A stretch of 64,000 nucleotides of DNA from Liolophura sinensis. Taxonomy: Eukaryota > Mollusca > Polyplacophora > Chitonida > Chitonidae. The notes beneath the pieces are model-generated. The model did no database searches. It was given only the letters and a program-made list of their open reading frames with translations, and was not told the DNA's origin. Of this stretch, positions 58,786-64,000 are shown piece after piece (position 1 is the first letter of the stretch; each line of letters begins with the position of its first letter). The DNA lies in contig NC_088302.1 in assembly GCF_032854445.1 (NCBI RefSeq), positions 45,420,521 to 45,484,520 of the forward strand. The letters run 5' to 3'. The position numbers and the translations under genes were made by a program.

Positions 58786-59814
58786 AGGATCATAATAAGA
58801 CATATCTTTAGCAGTGACGGCTGCATTTTTTTATCACATTTTCAAGCTCATTTAACTTGGGTTGTATTTGTGTCTATTCTGCCATTTTGCTTGAGTCTGT
58901 ACGTACTTCAATCAAATTTAGCCAGACTAACTTTGAAATTTTGTTCCCTGGACCTTAAGAAATGACTCTTTCTCCTATTCCCTAACCCCACCTCCACCCA
59001 CATTCTATGAATATGTAGGGAGATGGGATCTGTCCATGGTTAGCCCTGTCTTTGTCAGGGTAACAAAGTATAGGGAATCTGCATCATTTAATGTAGTCAG
59101 TGTTGTACTGGCACTAGTGGTTAACAATGCAGTAATGTGGATGCTGTAGTGCTTACATAGGAATTATACAATGTGAAAACGTGATGGATGTTATGGTCAG
59201 GCCAATATGTAGCTGAATCAGTGTTCTGGAATCTATGCTAATTCCTTAGAGATCAACTTTCAGTGCAATTATGCACATTTTTATTTTCTTTTAGAGGCAG
59301 AACTACATTGGTTGGGTTCACAAAAAGTATAATTTTATCAGTCTACACAGAATGCTTTCAGAATATGCTTTAATAATCACCCTGTAAATGTGCGAGAAGG
59401 TGAAGAATCACAGTACTAATAGTTGGTATATCGTGGAAGTAGCTTATGGTACGTGGTAACCCAAACCTGTCTCTAGTAGGGGTATGGAGCTGGTCACCCC
59501 AGTCATTAAACAGGTGTGTACAGAACTTCAGTGTTAGATAGCCTAGTCCAATACATGGTTTACTATATGTGTGCCTCATATTTAGACATATACATACAGC
59601 CTGTTTTTCATGAGATCCCAATCTCAAACAAAACGTACATGACCAATGATGAAGTTAAGAGGGTTTACAATCTCTTCTCCTCAATTGACCCCTATGTAAG
59701 CCCACCCCCCTCCCCATGTAAATGGGTATCCTTAGTGGCATAAGACCCTAGGAATGCTTGAGAAAACAGAATAAGTCAGAAGTACCCTGTAAAATACAGT
59801 AATGTACGAGGTAA

Positions 59815-59988
59815 ATTCATGGCATGTATATGCATATGGGCTTTTCTGGATAATGTCAGAAGCTGTTAAAGTTTGGCTCTTCAGGAATTTGCTGTGTATC
59901 TCTTTTGGTGAAACTCCTTTTTGTCCCTACTTGCTGCACATGGTCTGAGACAGTTTATTGATGCATTGCATGGAAAAGAGAAAATACC
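59815..59988. repeat. Diverged direct repeat, copy 2
   Basis: Same-orientation partner of 57755-57928 (CAGAAGCTGTTAAAGTTTGG, GAATTTGCTGTGTATCTC, GGAAAAGAGAAAATAC), about 75-80 percent similar by eye. Confidence 0.7.
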
Positions 59989-62900
59989 TGGGCATAGCAG
60001 CACTCTAATGTAATAATTTTTATGGCACAATGGCTAAGAAACTGGTTCACTGCAGAACTGCATAGTGTAACGAAGAATGTTATGCCATTCATTGAAATAT
60101 ATTTTTTGCACACTGATTCTTTAGGTCAACCATGCAAATATGCAAGATTAAACAATGACAAATCTGAAATTTTTAGTTAAGCTTGCTAGCATTTAGTTAC
60201 CATGATGATCATTCCACTTTTTTCACTAAATTACCTTGTAGGACTTCAATAATAAGTGAACAGCATTGTTAACCTTATTTACCCTCCAATCAATCAAGAA
60301 GTGCAACATCCTTCACATGTACAAGAACTTGTGTACTCTAATTTGTGACCTAGCTCTCCTTGTGACTTTATGATAATGAGATTGGTTTATTCTTACAGAA
60401 AACCTGTTGATAAATTTGGAAAGTAGGTGAATTTTTATCCCTTGCTTTCAGTTATATATACTTACATTTCAGAGAATTTGTCTTCATAAACAGTCTAAAA
60501 TATCTACCTGTGCCTGACAGCTGAAAACAGTATGGTAGCAGACACTGCTGCCTATCTCAGTTCTGGTGGTAGACCAGTCAGATCTTAATATTGGAGCTGC
60601 GTGGTTAGAAATTAGCTGACACAAATTACTGATTGGATGAAGTTATTATCAGTGCTATATTTTGGGAGCGAGTAAGTTAGCAAATGACAGCAGTAAAATA
60701 AGATTGATTGCTGGCTCGCAGACTTAACTCTTTTCTGACATATTTTACCACAGATAAGGCGAGAGTGTTGATTAATTAACCCTCTTGCTTACTATCTGGG
60801 TGTCACCACTTTAAACACCTTTTCTGGTTTTTTGGGGGTTTTTTTCTCGTTCTACTCATTTTCTGAGTGTATATGAGCCAGTATCCTGGGTTTCCTGTTC
60901 TCTCAGCTTGTGAACAGAATTCCACCTGCACTACATGGTGCAATTCAGCAGAGAGGTTAAGTGGTAATCTATATCTCTCACGTTTCAATAGCCACCGCAT
61001 TATAGCCATCATTTTGCCTACTTTTCTCGTTTCATTACAGTCAACTGCAAATACCAAGTATTCAGTTTTTCTGGACTGTTGAATTAGGATTTAACACTAT
61101 AAACACAAAGACATATAATTTCTTTGACATGTTTCTCACGGAGAATTACTGCAACTATTTTATTTTATTTCTTTCTGCCTCTTGAATAATATCAAAAAAG
61201 TAATAAAAATATGTGTGTATTGACTGTTTGGAGAATTCAGCATTGTATTACCACTACCTGCAAGGATGAATAAAAAGCAATTGTAAAAATAACTTGTGGT
61301 CTGAATATTTTTACCCCAGCTCATATTATTTTGATTTCTCCTTATTTGATTCATCTGTAGATGTTTTTTGTTGTGTAGACATATAATGGATTTTAGCTGT
61401 TTCTGTTGGCATGACGATTTAAAACCTACTCCATGAAAGGATGGTATAGATGAAGTATATGAATTCTCCATTTTATCTCTGTTCGCATCTGTGATATACT
61501 CAGTTTGAAGTATGAAGATTACTGGTATCACAGTATATATGGATTTCCTTATTTGTCCAGAAAGCTTGCGCTTGGATTTCTTAGATCACTAGTTTGAATC
61601 CAAATCAAATGCTTAAAGAGGACACTCAGCTTTGTCTTGTCTGGAATCCTCCATATATAATTGATGGATATGTTTGTCAGAATTGGATTAATAAACATAT
61701 CACAGTAGATTAACAGACGTAAAATGTCAGTTAAACCACTCTCGTGGGTGTTAGTTATTAAGGTCGTCTGTTAAGCACAGGTTTAGCCTGGAGCTGGAAA
61801 TGGGGAATTCCGTGGGACTATCACTTACTCGGTCTGTCTGTTGAGCTGAATGGAGCAATGTCAGTGGTATGTTGTTGATGGACTTTAAGTTTGAACTGGG
61901 CACAAGAAGAAAGGAGCTTCAATTAATCATACTGGGAGAAGGGGTTTGACTGTGGGGCGTCATGCCTGCAGAGGAAATATCTTTCTGGTGTTGTAGACTG
62001 CTTCTAAGCCAAGCTGATCTGACATGTAATCAATCATGTCTTTGACAGTTGGTCTTCTCCCAAACAACCAGCCTCAGCCCGGTGGTGGTAGCTCCAGCAA
62101 AAGCTCCGGCTGCCTAACCTTTCAACAACAGCCTATCATTCAAATTTCTCTGATTAGTGCACCACACAAGTTTCAAAAATTCCACCAGACTTCTGAAAGT
62201 GCTGAGAATATTTTTTACTTGCTTCTGGCTGATTTAGAGCTTAAAAACTGGAATCCAAAATGGCAAATTGCATAAGTTTACATTGATTACATGGTGAAGA
62301 TTTTTACAAACTACGAAATCTATTTGAAAGTGGCTTATAATTCTTGCACAGTCAAAATTTAAGTGGTTGTCGCTCTCATGGAGATAACAACAAAATTGGC
62401 TTTTGGCAATAATTTCTTTGTGGTTTAGGAAACACTGCTTTGATGCTGTCCTAAGCATTTATCACTGAATTTCTTTGTGTGACTCAGTTTGCTGCAGTTT
62501 ATGCATTTTTCTCTTCAAAAACAAAATTAAATGCATGTATCGGTATTTGTTGTTGCTCTGATAATTGTTACCAGTCAAACATGATTTTTTGTGGGGGGAC
62601 TTTGAGAACAAATTTATTTTTTGAAGCTCTTTTAACACTTTGCTGGAGTCTGTTGTTTTTGTGTATTCATTGACGGTGTAATTGATCATTTGTGTGCGCT
62701 AGCAGACCCTAAAGTTTCGTGGATGTGTACTCCCGAGCCAGATGATATACATCATGTCAACTCCAGTCTTTTAACAAGAATTTAAACAAGGCTTTTTTTA
62801 AAAATTCTATGCATTACCTGTTACAGGAAAAACACCTTATATGATTAATGAAATGGTATCAATTTGTGTTTTTAAAATCAAAAACTTGTTGAATGCATTA

Positions 62901-64000
62901 ATCATGAGAGAACATGTATGTACAGGTGAAACTTCATAAAGAGTAATAAAGATTACAAAGTTAAGACTTTTTTCACTTTTCTGCAAAAACTTAGTGATCC
63001 ATTTCACATTAAAGACGTTTCGAAGTCGTTTTGAAGTCGTCTTGGTCCTTTGATAATTTTTAACAGATTTCTGCTCGCTGTGTGCACAGTTTTGTAGGGA
63101 AACATTGCATGTGTGTTCAGAGTTAAAGAGTTCAAGTTACATTACATTAGTATTATCTCACGCATGCAAAAAAAAATATTCTAAGTTGGTTTTACACACG
63201 TATCGTTACAAATATATATAAATATGTTTTATGCTGAAATTAATTACAGTACATCTGATCAGCTAAATAAGAAGTGAAAGTATATATCCTCTTAGAATGA
63301 AATGAGCCTCAACCTACAAAATATCAGTTTATTTCTGTTCTGTTGTAGGATGGCAATTATCTTTAAAGGCAGTTGGTGAAGCAGATGATAACTAAATTCT
63401 ACCTCCTGATTTTTATTTTTAATATGTTAATGCTTTCTCAGTGGGAACTGATTCTCTGATCTTTACCAGAGTTTTCCATTTTTTTTCAAGCCATACTTAT
63501 ATACTTATAACATAAATGATGATGAGTTGTGAACTTTGTGTAATTTAGTGAATGTGAGAGTTCATACATTAGAAAATTTTCTGCATCAAGAAAAACAAAT
63601 TTCACCTGTAAGTTTCCTTTCCTGATACATTAGTTATCAGTCATGTAGTAAAAAATTTGAAAATAAATCATGAGTGATGTTATCTTGCAATGAAGGTTAT
63701 CTTCTTATGTAAGGTAGAAAAGCCCTAGTCAAATGATTAAGGTACTCTAAGAAAATCAGACTTGGGAATGACAGTATTGAAAATTCATTTTATTTTTAAC
63801 TGAAAATTTTAAAAGTATCTTTCATTGAAAGTTTAAAAGTTTGATTTATTTGTTGATGCAGTATACTGATAAACGTATGAAATGTGTGAAATTCTTGCCA
63901 TTCTCATCAAGGATGACATTCAGTGAAGTCAACAGCGAAGTGAAAAATTTGCGCTAGCAAGATGCTTCACCCTTTATAAATGATTGTTCCATTTACTAAA

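Larger units (their letters stand above)
53701..64000. other. Wnt 5' intron or flank, no confident gene
   Basis: AT-rich DNA with SINE and MITE fragments. I searched the minus strand for a signal-peptide exon ending in phase 2, as the Wnt gene needs, and found no convincing one. CpG-bearing or GC-richer blocks lie near 54.36-54.56, 57.23-57.56, 58.61-58.79 and 61.74-62.10 kb. Confidence 0.45.

Noticed and set aside
61160-61531. 123-codon minus-strand frame as candidate Wnt signal exon
   Set aside because: No N-terminal hydrophobic leader followed by a phase-2 donor; composition looks like random AT-rich DNA.

Overview
This is a 64 kb piece of an AT-rich animal genome. It carries split genes with GT-AG introns, tRNA-derived SINEs, short inverted-repeat (MITE-like) elements and three minisatellite arrays. 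The commonest SINE has a tail reading ATAAGTGAAATATTCTTGAG...GTAAAACACC followed by AATA repeats, which I remember as widespread in molluscs and related lophotrochozoans. The window is therefore most likely from a mollusc or close relative; this is an inference from memory, not a search. I see no prokaryotic genes, CRISPR array, LTR or other virus-derived element, and no new multi-gene system.

Five host genes can be assembled exon by exon with all splice phases agreeing. (1) NSMCE4A (Nse4 subunit of the SMC5/6 complex), minus strand, ten exons from about 14.88 kb down to 3.03 kb. (2) NDUFA13/GRIM-19 (complex I subunit), plus strand, four exons from 16.12 to 21.03 kb, head-to-head with NSMCE4A. 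(3) A TEX45-like protein (vertebrate TEX45 is a testis/cilium-type protein), minus strand, seven coding exons from 32.28 down to 27.21 kb, 501 residues. (4) USE1 (ER Qc-SNARE), plus strand, six exons from 33.06 to 38.31 kb, head-to-head with the TEX45-like gene. (5) A Wnt ligand (Wnt4/WntA-like), minus strand. Its last three coding exons lie at 51.8, 44.8 and 44.0-43.5 kb; the signal-peptide exon was not found and may lie beyond the right edge.

Layout: 0-3 kb flank of NSMCE4A; 3-15 kb NSMCE4A; 15-16 kb divergent promoter; 16-21 kb NDUFA13; 21-27 kb convergent gap with a 25-bp array and a 27-30-bp array; 27-32 kb TEX45-like gene; 32.3-33.1 kb divergent promoter; 33-38 kb USE1; 38-43.5 kb intergenic DNA with a nested SINE and one copy of a 204-bp direct repeat; 43.5-64 kb Wnt locus with very long introns, including a 38-bp array at 52-53.7 kb.

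The genes do not form a pathway; they are unrelated housekeeping, ciliary and developmental genes. The points most worth a second look are a reading-frame conflict in NSMCE4A exon 1, a tandem duplication of a USE1 exon end with its splice donor, a 96 percent identical 204-bp repeat beside the Wnt 3' end, foldback elements in NDUFA13 intron 1, a dispersed MITE family, and a SINE inserted into another SINE with a visible target duplication.
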